The notes: generated by a model from the sequence alone, not told the origin. 64,000 nucleotides of DNA from Parapontixanthobacter sp963736595 (GCA_963736595.1 CAVTPG010000010.1:1-64000), one strand, 5' to 3'; numbered from the stretch's first letter, positions 8,464 through 18,351 are shown. A program made the numbers and translations.

Positions 8464-10967
8464 ATCGTCTCCGTGCTGTCCGCGGCAAAGCCACCATCAT
8501 TGAGCGCGTCCAGCGCGTCCACATCCAGCGTGTCTTCGCTTTCGGGAATTTCGGCGGGCTCCTGTGGCTCAGGCGTGGTCGGCTCCTCGGGTTCAGGCTC
8601 AGGCTCCACCGCTTTGATGTCGCGGGTCAGCGGCAATGTGCGGATACGCGTTCCGGTGGCGGAATACATAGCGTTGGCGATGGCGGGCGCGGCGACACCT
8701 ACACCCAATTCTCCGGGATCGAAAGCCGCTGCGTCGCTGGCGATAAAGGAAATCTGGATTTCCGGCGCCTGCGCCAGCCGCAATATATTCAACTCGCTTA
8801 ATGTCGTTTGCGCAGGAACCGAATTGGCGATTTCAGGGGAGCAGCCCACGGCCAGACCAAGGCCGTAAAGCAGTCCGCCTTCGATCTGGGCGCGGGCAAT
8901 GTCGAGATTGACGATCCGCCCGATATCGACCGCCGCATAAATGCGCGAGACCGCTACTCCGCCGGGTCCGGGGCGGGCTTCTGCAATGCAGGCGATCCGC
9001 CCTTCATTGATTCCGTCGCTGCCCAGAAGGTCCATTCTCAGGCAGGCCAAGCCCTGACCCTCGCTGCGTTGTCCGCTGGCGCGCCTGCCGCCGTCCCATT
9101 GCGCAAGGCCTGCCACTTCGCGCAGCACTTTGACCATCCGCGGATCGCCGCCCAGCATCTGCATTCTAAACGAGAGTGGTTCTTTTCCGGCACGCGCAGC
9201 TAACTCGTCGATGAAACATTCCGTGGGGAAAGCCATCAACGCCGCTGGGCCACCACGCATCGGTCCACTGGCCAGAGGCAAAGTCACCGGGACATGATCG
9301 ACCGCAACGTTTGGAATGGCATAAGGCGGCACGGCCCGCGCGCAAGTCAAGGCGTCGGCCTTATCCTTGGCCGCCACCATCGCGCTTTCCGGTGTCATAT
9401 TGTCGAACAATCGCGCTGCAAATTCATGGCTGACCGAGGGCATGGCGATTTTTGCGCCCCAAGCGGCAATGCGGCCCGATTGCGTGCCATCCATCTGGAC
9501 CGACAGATCGGCCAGCACGGGCGGACGCATCGGTATGGCGAGCACATCCTGACGGCGTGGCCATGTCAATTGTACCGGCTTGCCAATCGCCTTGGCGATC
9601 TGCGCCACTTCGATGGCTTGCGTATGGGTGAGCCGCGCATCGAAGCTGCCACCTGCTGGCATCGGGTACAGCACCACCTCGGTCAGGGGCAGTCCAACGG
9701 CTTTGGCTGCTGCGGCGCGGGCCTGTTCGGGCGCTTGGGCAGCCATCCACAATTCCAGCCGACCCTGCCGATAGCGCGCCGTGGCACACGTGGTTTCCAG
9801 TGTCGCATGAACTGCCGGTTCGATTTCGTAGCGGGCAGAATATTCAGGATCGGCCAGCAATCCCTCGGGTTCACCGATCCGCACGATTTCCTGCGGCTCT
9901 TCGGAGTCCATCGCCGTGGCCAACATTTCGCGATGGCGCGCGCTGTCGGCTGGCTCCGGCCCGCTGAAACGCGGGTTCATCAGGCTCAGCGCGCGCTCTG
10001 CGCCCCACCAATCCTTCGCTACCGCTGCTAGCCAGCGTTTGGATTTGACCACGCCCACCAATCCGCTGACGGGCGCGGTCTTTTCCTCGTCGAAACTTTG
10101 GAGAAACGGGCGGCCAATGAGGCCGTGACGGATGCTTGCATGGACCATACCGGGCAAGCGCACATCGCCGGCGAATTGAAAAGTGCCATCGACTTTTGCC
10201 GGTAGGTCGAGGCGCGGAAAAGCGGTTTCTTCAGCGGGACCGAGCGAGACAGGCCGCTCCAGCGCCAATGTCGATCGCAGCGGCGGCGGATCGGGCGGCG
10301 AGAAGGCAGCGGCTTCCTCGGCCAATTCGCCAAATGACAGGCGCTTTGCACCATAGATAATAAAGCCCGCTTCGGCTTCGCATTGCTCCCAAGTAACGCC
10401 CCATCGCTCTGCCGCCGCCATCGCCAGCATCGCGCGCGCAGCCGCAGCCGCTTCCCGGCATGGCGCTTCATACGCATCCAGCGATGTCCCCCATGCGGTC
10501 GCGTTGAACGCTTCGGATCGCGCCCAGCGCCCTGCGATCAGGCTGTCGGGCCAGCTACCCGGATTATCGCCCAGCTTTGGCAGGAACGGCATCCACAAGG
10601 GCGACCATGCAGCGGCCAGCGGGACATTGGGATAAGCGCCGCTTGGCGGGGCGGGTTGAACCGCAATTTGCCGCCAATCCGCGCCCAACTCGGTTGCAGC
10701 AATTTGCGGCAGGATCGTCGTGACACCCTGCCCCATTTCAAGCTGCGGCACCGCGACCGTAACCACGCCATTGCTGGCGATCTTGAGCCATGCGCCGAAT
10801 GCACGCTCACCACGGCGCGGTTCCAGCGGCACATCGTAATTGCGCGGGTAAAGCATCCAGGCAACGATCAATCCGCCGCCTGCCGCCGCCCCGGTCAGCA
10901 ATCCGCGACGACTGATCGTCGGTCTATCGCCGCCAATGTCGCTCACTGCGAACGCTGGTCCAGCCAT
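8460..10967 (-). CDS. Xanthine dehydrogenase family molybdopterin-binding subunit (isoquinoline 1-oxidoreductase beta-like)
   Basis: An 835-residue large subunit of the molybdenum hydroxylase family. A twin-arginine signal (SRRGLLTGAAAGGGLIVAW) at about residues 19-37 predicts export of a folded protein to the periplasm. The body has the IorB-like pattern: LEMGQGVTTILPQIAATELG near residue 77, PMPAGGSFDARL in the centre, PLASGPMRGGPAALMAFPTE, and DPGELGVGVAAPAIANA near the C-terminus. It ends in an unusual acidic, Pro/Glu-rich tail of about 60 residues. The [2Fe-2S] small subunit that normally accompanies IorB is not adjacent. It overlaps mrp upstream and hemH downstream. Substrate unknown. 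Confidence 0.9.
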   Translation of the reverse strand: MAGPAFAVSDIGGDRPTISRRGLLTGAAAGGGLIVAWMLYPRNYDVPLEPRRGERAFGAWLKIASNGVVTVAVPQLEMGQGVTTILPQIAATELGADWRQIAVQPAPPSGAYPNVPLAAAWSPLWMPFLPKLGDNPGSWPDSLIAGRWARSEAFNATAWGTSLDAYEAPCREAAAAARAMLAMAAAERWGVTWEQCEAEAGFIIYGAKRLSFGELAEEAAAFSPPDPPPLRSTLALERPVSLGPAEETAFPRLDLPAKVDGTFQFAGDVRLPGMVHASIRHGLIGRPFLQSFDEEKTAPVSGLVGVVKSKRWLAAVAKDWWGAERALSLMNPRFSGPEPADSARHREMLATAMDSEEPQEIVRIGEPEGLLADPEYSARYEIEPAVHATLETTCATARYRQGRLELWMAAQAPEQARAAAAKAVGLPLTEVVLYPMPAGGSFDARLTHTQAIEVAQIAKAIGKPVQLTWPRRQDVLAIPMRPPVLADLSVQMDGTQSGRIAAWGAKIAMPSVSHEFAARLFDNMTPESAMVAAKDKADALTCARAVPPYAIPNVAVDHVPVTLPLASGPMRGGPAALMAFPTECFIDELAARAGKEPLSFRMQMLGGDPRMVKVLREVAGLAQWDGGRRASGQRSEGQGLACLRMDLLGSDGINEGRIACIAEARPGPGGVAVSRIYAAVDIGRIVNLDIARAQIEGGLLYGLGLAVGCSPEIANSVPAQTTLSELNILRLAQAPEIQISFIASDAAAFDPGELGVGVAAPAIANAMYSATGTRIRTLPLTRDIKAVEPEPEPEEPTTPEPQEPAEIPESEDTLDVDALDALNDGGFAADSTETI

Positions 10968-11977
10968 GCCGCGATCTGTGTGGCAATCGTCTTGAACGCT
11001 TTGCCCTCCGGCGTATCCTTACCGGCTGGCGGAGTTCCAGCATCGCTGGCCGTGCGAATGTCGATGGATAGCGGAATGCGCCCCAGAAACGGTAAGTCCA
11101 ATTGCTTGGCTGCCGCTTCGATCCCGCCACTGCCGAACGGATCGCTGACGTCGCCGCAATTGGGGCAGATATAGCCCGCCATATTTTCGACCAGCCCGAT
11201 AATCGGGATATTGCCCTGATCGAAAAGCTGCCCGGCCCGCATTGCATCGATCAAAGCGAGGTCTTGCGGCGTGGATACGATCACTGCGCCATCGGGATGG
11301 AAATGCTGGAGCATCGAAATCTGCACATCGCCTGTTCCCGGTGGCAAATCGACGAGCAGGACATCGACGTCCCAATGCGCATCGATCAATTGGTTCAAGG
11401 CTTTGCCTGCCATCGGTCCGCGCCAGGCCAATGCTTTGCCCTGCGCCACCAGATGCCCCATCGACAAGAGCGTTACGCCCGATGCACTCGGCACGGGAAC
11501 CAGCTTTTCATCGCGTGCTTCCGGTTTGGCATCGCTCGTTCCGAACAGCATGGGTTGCGAGGGTCCGTAAATATCCGCATCGACCAGCCCGACTTTGTGT
11601 CCCTGTCGCGTCAGCGCCACCGCCAGATTGGCTGTCAGGGTGGATTTGCCGACCCCGCCCTTGCCCGATCCGATAACGATCATCGGCGGCTTGGTCGCTT
11701 TTTCTGCACCCGGCACTGGCTCATGCATAGAGTCAGGCGAAGTATCGGCAGAACGCTCGCTGGTCATAATGACTTGCACATCCCCGCTTGCTTGCGGCAA
11801 TTTCAATAGCATCGCGCGCACATCGCCCGCCGCAGCATCGCGCTCCGATCCGCTCAATTCGGCTACGTCCAGCACTGCCACCAAGCGCTTTCCAGCGGCT
11901 GTCACAGATTGCAGCCGCTCGGCCCAGATCGGCGGCAATTTCTGCCGCGCCGTCTCAAGAATGGAGGTGTCGTTCAT
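10943..11977 (-). CDS. mrp: Mrp/NBP35-type iron-sulfur cluster carrier ATPase
   Basis: A 344-residue P-loop protein of the Mrp/ApbC/NBP35 group, which binds and transfers [4Fe-4S] clusters to apoproteins in the cytoplasm. The deviant Walker A GSGKGGVGKST is at residues 103-113. The switch region VDADIYGPSQPML, the LLVDLPPGTGD segment and the C-terminal CPNCG cluster ligand pair (GYICPNCGD) are all present. The N-terminal 75 residues are a degenerate MIP18/DUF59-like domain. It is first in the minus-strand unit and overlaps the next gene by 25 bases. It is divergent from hflK with 75 bases between starts. Confidence 0.94.
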   Translation of the reverse strand: MNDTSILETARQKLPPIWAERLQSVTAAGKRLVAVLDVAELSGSERDAAAGDVRAMLLKLPQASGDVQVIMTSERSADTSPDSMHEPVPGAEKATKPPMIVIGSGKGGVGKSTLTANLAVALTRQGHKVGLVDADIYGPSQPMLFGTSDAKPEARDEKLVPVPSASGVTLLSMGHLVAQGKALAWRGPMAGKALNQLIDAHWDVDVLLVDLPPGTGDVQISMLQHFHPDGAVIVSTPQDLALIDAMRAGQLFDQGNIPIIGLVENMAGYICPNCGDVSDPFGSGGIEAAAKQLDLPFLGRIPLSIDIRTASDAGTPPAGKDTPEGKAFKTIATQIAAWLDQRSQ

Positions 11978-12052
11978 TGCTCAGGACCGTTCCAACATTA
12001 AAAAGCGAAAGCCAACCCTGTTTTTCCGCGCGGCTCGCCCTATAAAGATAAT

Positions 12053-13264
12053 ATGACACTGTTTGGCGGGTTCGGAAGAACAATAGGGCTGGCTATGGCC
12101 GGCAAAGGCAACCCCTGGGGCAAGTCGCCGGGAGCATCCGGTAATGGCGGCTCCGGCGATGGCGCGGATTCTGGCGGAGATTCGGGGAACGATTCGAGCG
12201 GCGACTCGGATGGCGGCAAAGGCGGAAAGAGCGGCGGTCCGCGCAATCCGTGGCTTCCGCCAGCCGGCGGCGCGAACGAAACCAAAGGTCCACGTCGTTC
12301 GGCCAGTATCGAGGATATTTTTAAAAATCGCGGTCCGGAAGGGCCCCGTCGCGCCGGTGGCAGTGGCGGCGGCGGACCCAGTTTCCGTATGCCCGAACGG
12401 CCCAATGGCAAAAGCTGGCTGCCGCTGATTATCGGCGCCGTTTTTATCGGGTGGCTTCTCTTATCAAGTGTGCATCAGGTCGGCCCGAAAGAGCGCGGCG
12501 TGGTGACCACTTTCGGCAAATACTCTTCGATGATGACGCCGGGCCTCAACTTTTCCGCACCGTGGCCGATCCAGAATGTCGATATTATGGATGTCTCGAC
12601 TTTCCGCTCAGAACGGGTGCCGGGCAACAACAATACCGAAAAACTCATTTTGACCGGCGACCAGAATCTGGTCGATGTGTCTTATGTCGTACGTTGGAAT
12701 ATCCGCGATCTGGAGCAATACAAATTCCAGCTTGCCGAACCTGAAGAAACGGTCCGCGAAGTCGCGGAAGCCGCCATGCGCGCATCCGTTGCAGAGCAGG
12801 AACTCGATAGCGTGTTGTCGGGATCGGGACGTGCCGAAGTCGAACAGCAAGTGCGCACCAGAATGCAGGCGCTGTTGGATGCCTATCGCTCCGGCATCGC
12901 TGTGCAGGGTGTCGAGATCGAGAAAACCGATCCACCCACCCGCGTTGTGGAAGCGTTTAAGGATGTGTCGGCAGCTCAGCAAAATGCCGAAACCGAAGTC
13001 AATCGTGCGCGTGCCTATGCACAGCAAGTGTTGGCGCAGGCAGAAGGTGGTGCAGCAGCGTTCGACAAAATCTACGCCGAATACCGCCTTGCCCCCGAAG
13101 TGACGCGCCGCCGTTTGTATTACGAAACGATGGAGCAGGTGCTGGCCAATACGGACAAAACAATCGTGGAAGCCGGTAACGTGACGCCGTATCTACCGCT
13201 ACCCGAAGTGCGTCGCCGATCGCAGGCACAGCGCGAAGCACAAGCCAGCGAAGCGAGAGACTGA
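12053..13264 (+). CDS. hflK: FtsH protease modulator HflK
   Basis: A 403-residue stomatin-type (SPFH) membrane protein. A long glycine/serine/aspartate-rich cytoplasmic leader (about residues 20-110, including PRNPWLPP) precedes one transmembrane helix at 122-139, then the SPFH domain begins QVGPKERGVVTTFGKY. The C-terminal half is the expected long helix rich in Ala/Glu/Gln. HflK and HflC form the large cage around the FtsH protease in the inner membrane and restrain its activity. An in-frame ATG at 12095 (MAGKGNPWGKSPG) is a plausible alternative start with a weak AGGG upstream. hflC follows after one base. Confidence 0.95.
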   Translation: MTLFGGFGRTIGLAMAGKGNPWGKSPGASGNGGSGDGADSGGDSGNDSSGDSDGGKGGKSGGPRNPWLPPAGGANETKGPRRSASIEDIFKNRGPEGPRRAGGSGGGGPSFRMPERPNGKSWLPLIIGAVFIGWLLLSSVHQVGPKERGVVTTFGKYSSMMTPGLNFSAPWPIQNVDIMDVSTFRSERVPGNNNTEKLILTGDQNLVDVSYVVRWNIRDLEQYKFQLAEPEETVREVAEAAMRASVAEQELDSVLSGSGRAEVEQQVRTRMQALLDAYRSGIAVQGVEIEKTDPPTRVVEAFKDVSAAQQNAETEVNRARAYAQQVLAQAEGGAAAFDKIYAEYRLAPEVTRRRLYYETMEQVLANTDKTIVEAGNVTPYLPLPEVRRRSQAQREAQASEARD

Positions 13265-13265
13265 C

Positions 13266-14111
13266 ATGGAACAGATTTGGGAAAATTATCGGCTGGTCAT
13301 CATTGCGCTGGCCGTTGCGATCATCGCAGCGTTCTCCGTCATTATCATCGTGCCCGAAACACAGCAGGCGGTCGTGATCCGCACGGGTGAACCGGTGCGC
13401 AAGATTAATACCTTTAAGCCCGATGTGCCTTATGGTCAGACCGGGGCCGGCATCGGCTGGCGCATTCCGATCATCGAGACGGTGCAATATATCGACAAGC
13501 GTGTGCTTGATCTGGATATGGAGCGTCAGCAAGTCCTGTCGAACGATCAGCAACGTTTGCAAGTCGATGCTTATGCGCGTTTTCGCATCATCGATCCGGT
13601 CAAGATGGTCGAGAACGCCGGAACCGAAGAAGCGGTCGTGACGCAGCTTACGCCGATCCTGACCTCGGTTCTGCGACAGGAATTGGGCCGTCGTCCGTTC
13701 GCATCTTTGCTGACGGCAGAGCGCGGCACGGCGATGGCGAATATTCGCGAAACTCTGGACGAGCAAGCGCGTGAATACGGCGCGCAAATCATCGATGTGC
13801 GGATCAAGCGCGCCGATTTGCCCGAAGGCCTGCCACTTGAAGCAGCATTCCAGCGTATGGAAGCCGATCGTCAGGAAGAGGCCGAGACGATCCGCGCCCA
13901 AGGTCGCAAAAACGCACAGATCATCCGCGCCGAAGCTGAAGCGGTTGCTGCCAACACCTATGCAGCCGCATTTGGTAAAGACCCGGAATTTTACGACTTC
14001 TACCGCGCCATGGAAAGCTATCGGCGGACCTTCAATCAGGGTGAGGCGGAAAGTAGCGTAATTCTGTCGCCTGATAATGAATATCTGCGGCAATTCCGCG
14101 GCGGCCTGTAA
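13266..14111 (+). CDS. hflC: FtsH protease modulator HflC
   Basis: A 281-residue SPFH protein and partner of HflK. The N-terminal transmembrane segment (LVIIALAVAIIAAFSVIIIV) is followed by PETQQAVVIRTGEPVRKI, the SPFH core, and the conserved C-terminal RKNAQIIRAEAEAVAANTYA and FYDFYRAMESYRRTF segments typical of HflC. The start codon lies one base after the hflK stop, so the two are surely cotranscribed. degP follows 162 bases downstream on the same strand, separated by a gap without a recognisable gene. Confidence 0.95.
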   Translation: MEQIWENYRLVIIALAVAIIAAFSVIIIVPETQQAVVIRTGEPVRKINTFKPDVPYGQTGAGIGWRIPIIETVQYIDKRVLDLDMERQQVLSNDQQRLQVDAYARFRIIDPVKMVENAGTEEAVVTQLTPILTSVLRQELGRRPFASLLTAERGTAMANIRETLDEQAREYGAQIIDVRIKRADLPEGLPLEAAFQRMEADRQEEAETIRAQGRKNAQIIRAEAEAVAANTYAAAFGKDPEFYDFYRAMESYRRTFNQGEAESSVILSPDNEYLRQFRGGL

Positions 14112-14273
14112 GTTCGGATCATACATCTGGGCTTGAAAGCACTTACGCTCGACGAACGGCAGACTGCGCTCGACGATTATCCAAGTCGTTCAATGGCAGT
14201 TAAGCGGAAAACGTCTGTAATCGTATGTGATACAGGCCGGTTGGGCCGATGATCTGAGACTAAAGAAGAGGAT

Positions 14274-15797
14274 ATGTACCCAGTGCGATATGCTTACGGT
14301 TTGACTGGCGCCCTGCTGGTCGGAGGCGCAGCGATTTCCTTAGCAACCGGATTTCCGGCAGGCGCACAGGTTGCGCAAAACGATGACACGCGGATGTCGC
14401 AAGTGGTCCCGCGCAGCGGCGCCCCCGCCAGCTTTGCCGATCTCACAGCACAATTACAGCCATCCGTCGTGAACATTTCCACGCGTCAGCGAGTCGAGGT
14501 GGAGGGTAATCCGCTGGCAGACTTTTTTAACCGCCGTCGTGGCGGCAACGCGCAAAATGATGAGCCGCAATATCGCGAAGGAACGTCCCTCGGATCGGGC
14601 TTCATCATCAGCGCAGATGGCTATGTGGTAACCAACAATCATGTCGTCAGCCCCAACCGTCGCGGGACTGTGCAGGAAATCACCGTCACAATGCCCGACG
14701 GCACCGAATATGCGGCGGAATTGGTCGGAGCGGACGCAGCCTCTGATCTCGCTGTTTTGAAAATCGAGCGCGGTGAGCCATTTCCCTTCGTGGAATTTGG
14801 TAACTCCGCCAATGCCCGGCCCGGAGATTGGGTCGTCGCTATCGGCAATCCGTTTAACCTTGGTGGCACAGTCACCTCCGGCATCATCTCTGCCATTGCC
14901 CGCAATACCGGCCAGGGCGGTGCGTATGACCGCTATATTCAAACCGATGCCAGCATTAATCGTGGCAATTCGGGCGGGCCGTTATTCGATATGCAGGGCA
15001 ATGTCATCGGCATCAACAATGCGATCTTCTCGCCTTCCGGCGGCAGCGTCGGCATCGGCTTTGCCATTCCGGCAGAAACCGCCGCGCCGATCGTCGCCGA
15101 ATTGCGTAACGGACGCGAGATCGAGCGTGGCTATCTTGGTGTGCGGATCGAACCGGTTACCGGCGATCTCGCTGATTCTCTTGGATTACCGCAAAATCGC
15201 GGTGAATTTATCCAGTCTGTCGAGGATGATGCTCCAGCGGCCCGTGCGGGCATTCGCGCAGGCGATGTCGTGACGAAGGTCAATGGCGAGGCCGTGACTT
15301 CCGATCAGACGTTGTCCTTCCTTGTCGCCAATATTAAACCCGGCACCACGATCCCGATCGAGCTTATTCGCAACGGACAAACGCGCCGGGTCGATTTGAC
15401 TGTTGCAAAGCGTCCGAGCGATGATGAACTGACGCAGCGGCAAATGTTCGACAATGACGATGAAGACAGCGATCCCGATGTCGAGACCAGCGATCTGGTT
15501 CGTGAACGCCTTGGCTTGCAAGTTGTCGAACTGGACGCGCAGATCAACAGTCAGCTTGGCCTTGATGCCGATACTCAGGGTGTAGCGATCGTTTCGGTCA
15601 ATCCGAATTCGGATGCGGCGCGCAAAGGTCTGCAACGCCGTGATGTGATCTTACAGGCGAATTATCGCGATCTGGAGAGTATTGCAGGGCTGGAGGCTGC
15701 CATCCAAGCCGCCGATGCCGATGATCGCGAAGCTGTCTTGTTGCGTGTGCAACGACGCGGTATTCCGCCACGTTCGGTGGCCATCCGCCTCCGCTAA
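14274..15797 (+). CDS. degP: DegP/HtrA (Do family) periplasmic serine endopeptidase
   Basis: A 507-residue Do-type protease. An N-terminal signal segment (residues 8-32, ending near PAGAQVAQ) directs it to the periplasm. The trypsin-like triad is His123 (NNHVV), Asp158 (ASDLAVLK) and Ser233 (RGNSGGPLF). Two PDZ domains follow, with carboxylate-binding and interface segments RGYLGVRIEPV and GVAIVSVNPNSDAARKGLQ. An acidic linker (DNDDEDSDPDVETSD) separates them. The enzyme degrades or refolds misfolded envelope proteins. The Shine-Dalgarno AAGAAGAGG lies just before the ATG. It sits after hflKC, so two protein quality-control systems are clustered, and a strong terminator follows. Confidence 0.95.
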   Translation: MYPVRYAYGLTGALLVGGAAISLATGFPAGAQVAQNDDTRMSQVVPRSGAPASFADLTAQLQPSVVNISTRQRVEVEGNPLADFFNRRRGGNAQNDEPQYREGTSLGSGFIISADGYVVTNNHVVSPNRRGTVQEITVTMPDGTEYAAELVGADAASDLAVLKIERGEPFPFVEFGNSANARPGDWVVAIGNPFNLGGTVTSGIISAIARNTGQGGAYDRYIQTDASINRGNSGGPLFDMQGNVIGINNAIFSPSGGSVGIGFAIPAETAAPIVAELRNGREIERGYLGVRIEPVTGDLADSLGLPQNRGEFIQSVEDDAPAARAGIRAGDVVTKVNGEAVTSDQTLSFLVANIKPGTTIPIELIRNGQTRRVDLTVAKRPSDDELTQRQMFDNDDEDSDPDVETSDLVRERLGLQVVELDAQINSQLGLDADTQGVAIVSVNPNSDAARKGLQRRDVILQANYRDLESIAGLEAAIQAADADDREAVLLRVQRRGIPPRSVAIRLR

Positions 15798-15816
15798 GCG
15801 AATACACTAACGAGCG

Positions 15817-15872
15817 AGCCGCCTTGCTGCCTTTGCCTAACCGGCGATGCGCAGCAGGGCGGTTTCTCGTTT
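15817..15872 (+). terminator. Rho-independent terminator after degP
   Basis: A 14-base-pair stem pairs AGCCGCCTTGCTGC (15817-15830) with GCAGCAGGGCGGTT (15851-15864), including two G-T pairs, with a 20-base loop. It is followed by a T-rich stretch (TTTCTCGTTT). It lies 20 bases after the degP stop and before the convergent PBP gene. Confidence 0.75.
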
Positions 15873-15935
15873 ATGCGCTCTTTTCATGCGAGCAATCCGC
15901 GAACGCCTGTCTAAGCGCGTTTGATGGTCCGTTCG

Positions 15936-18200
15936 TCATTCCTGCCCACCCTGTGGACGGGCTGGACGGATCGGTTCACCGCGCACCGAACCATTCGGCG
16001 CCCGGCTTCGCGGCGGAGGATTGTCGGGTATCTCGCGCCCGGTCGCTTCTTCCAGGAAATTTTCGTCCACCGCGCGCGGCAATGGCCGTTGCACAGGAGC
16101 AGGCTGTGTCGATCCGGCGGGCGGTTGCCTGTTGCCGCGTCTTATTTCGACTTCACCCGCGCTGCCATCGACAGCCCCGTTTGGCGGTAACTCGCCATCC
16201 ACTGCAAAGGGATTGTCGCCCGGCCCTTCACCGCGATTGCCCGGCTCGATCAGATTGCCTTGTTCGTCGATGAAATAATAATCTTCAGGGTCGCCGAAGA
16301 AATATTCATCGTCCGGCTCAAGCTGCCATTCCGGTAGCTTGGCCTGCGTTTCAAATTGCTCGACCGGGCGACCTTTGACCGCAACCCGCATATAATCGGC
16401 AAAGGCGCGAGCCGGTGCGCGTCCGCCCTGCAATCCGCCGACTGGCTTGGCATCGTCGCGGCCCATCCATACGCCGGTCGTCACGCCGCTGGAGAAGCCC
16501 AGAAACCAGCCATCCTTGTTCGAATTGGTGGTGCCGGTCTTGCCTGCCACCGGCCGGCCGATCTGCGCAGCACGCCCCGTTCCGGTATTGACCGCTGTTT
16601 GCAGCAAGTCGGTAATTCCGGCGGCCACATAGTCCGGCACCAGCTGCGACGTGCGCCGCTTATCATATTGGTAAAGCAAGTCGCCACTCGCCGTGGTCAC
16701 TTTGATGATGCCGTAAGGCTGCACGGATTCGCCTTTGGCAGAAATCGCGGCAAAGGCCTGCGTCATGTCGATCACGCGCGTCTCGTTTGTGCCCAAAACC
16801 ATCGAGGGATAGGTGGAAACAGGCGTGGTGATGCCGAAGCGCCGCGCCATGCGCGCAACCGTGCCGAAACCCACTTCATTGCCTAGCTGCGCGGCGACGG
16901 TGTTTTTGGAATAGGCAAAGGCGGTGCGAATATTGATCTCACCCGAATAACCGCCGCCCGAATTGCGCGGGGTCCAGCCATCAATGGTGGTCGGTGTGTC
17001 TTTGACCATATCTTCGGCTGTATAACCGGCTTCCAGCGCGGCGAGATAGACGAACAGCTTCCACGCCGATCCTGGCTGCCGTACCGACTGCACTGCGCGG
17101 TTGTAATTCGAAGTGACGTAATCCGTGCCGCCGATCATGGCGAGAATGGCCCCGTCACGGTCAAGACTGACCAGCGCACCTTGCGCGCCATCGGGCGCAT
17201 TGGCTGCGATCGATTTGGCCGCAGCATCTTGCAACGCCGGGTCGAGCGTCGTCCACACTTCGATCGGCTCGAAGGTTTCGGGCAGGAGCAAATCGAGTTG
17301 TGGCAAAGCCCAGTCGGTAAAGTAGCGGACCGAATTCTGGCTGCGATCCTGCCGCAGATTGACCGTGGAGACATCGACCGAGGCTTGCGAGGCCGATATT
17401 TTGCCCTGCTCGCGCATCAGCCGCAGCACCACCCGCGCACGCTCCACCGCGCGGTTTACGTCGGCAGTGGGCGAATAGCGCGATGGCGCCTTGACCATCC
17501 CGGCAATAATCGCGGCTTCTGCCACGGACAGATCGCTTCCGGCATGGCTGAAGAATTTTCGGCTGGCGCTGTCGATACCGTAAGCTCCGCCGCCGAAATA
17601 CACCTTGTTCAAATACAGTTCGAGGATCTGGTCCTTGGAAAACTTCGTTTCCAGCGCCATCGCCAGCACAGCCTCGCGCAGTTTCCGGTCCAGCGTCCGG
17701 TTGGAATTGAGAAACAGGTTCCGCGCCAATTGCTGCGTGATCGTCGATGTCGCGCCCAGTCTTCGGTCGCCAGTTACCCAGACCCACATTGCGCGCGCCA
17801 GCCCGATGGGATCGACACCCGGATGCATACGAAAGCGGCGATCTTCGACCGACACCATCGCTTCTTTCATGATGTCCGGAATTTCGCTGCTGTCGAGCCA
17901 TTCGCCGTAGCTTGGACCAAGCTCGACCAGTTGCGAACCATCGCGGGCGCGCACCACGACAGTTTGCCCGGCCTGACTGGCCTTTAACTGGTAATAGCTA
18001 GGAATACTGCGCGCGGCGAACATCACCGAAATGCCAAGCGCGATGACGGCCAGAACAGCCAGGCCTCCGCCCCATAGAAACAGGCGCTTCATCCAAAGGG
18101 CAAATCCGCTACTGCTTTGCTTGGCCGGTTTGCGCGGTCTGCCGCGCCCGGATCGCGAATTCGATCGGCGCGTCACTCGTGCGCGTTCTTTACGAGCCAT
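15936..18200 (-). CDS. Class A penicillin-binding protein (PBP1A type), bifunctional transglycosylase/transpeptidase
   Basis: A 754-residue membrane-anchored peptidoglycan synthase. A basic cytoplasmic N-terminus precedes one transmembrane helix at about 36-62. The GT51 domain has the catalytic Glu119 in VEDRRFRMHPGVD and the GATSTITQQLARNLFL motif. The transpeptidase domain has the nucleophile Ser378 in SAWK (378-381), SKN at 431-433 and KTGT at 554-557. After the catalytic domain comes an acidic then Pro/Arg-rich tail of about 150 residues (DDEYFFGDPEDYYFIDEQ and PPAGSTQPAP stretches) that looks disordered. It is complete and should build and cross-link the wall from the periplasmic face. 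Confidence 0.95.
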   Translation of the reverse strand: MARKERARVTRRSNSRSGRGRPRKPAKQSSSGFALWMKRLFLWGGGLAVLAVIALGISVMFAARSIPSYYQLKASQAGQTVVVRARDGSQLVELGPSYGEWLDSSEIPDIMKEAMVSVEDRRFRMHPGVDPIGLARAMWVWVTGDRRLGATSTITQQLARNLFLNSNRTLDRKLREAVLAMALETKFSKDQILELYLNKVYFGGGAYGIDSASRKFFSHAGSDLSVAEAAIIAGMVKAPSRYSPTADVNRAVERARVVLRLMREQGKISASQASVDVSTVNLRQDRSQNSVRYFTDWALPQLDLLLPETFEPIEVWTTLDPALQDAAAKSIAANAPDGAQGALVSLDRDGAILAMIGGTDYVTSNYNRAVQSVRQPGSAWKLFVYLAALEAGYTAEDMVKDTPTTIDGWTPRNSGGGYSGEINIRTAFAYSKNTVAAQLGNEVGFGTVARMARRFGITTPVSTYPSMVLGTNETRVIDMTQAFAAISAKGESVQPYGIIKVTTASGDLLYQYDKRRTSQLVPDYVAAGITDLLQTAVNTGTGRAAQIGRPVAGKTGTTNSNKDGWFLGFSSGVTTGVWMGRDDAKPVGGLQGGRAPARAFADYMRVAVKGRPVEQFETQAKLPEWQLEPDDEYFFGDPEDYYFIDEQGNLIEPGNRGEGPGDNPFAVDGELPPNGAVDGSAGEVEIRRGNRQPPAGSTQPAPVQRPLPRAVDENFLEEATGREIPDNPPPRSRAPNGSVRGEPIRPARPQGGQE

Positions 18201-18351
18201 ATGCCGCGCCGCATCCGAAACTCATGACCTGCATTGCCGGTCGTTCCCCGTAAATGTGAGGCGCAAAGCCTGCCCATCGATGGCACGAAAGTGCCCGAAA
18301 ACGTCCTAACCCAAGGTGAACGATGCGGACAGTCAATTTTTCAGCTTGGCG

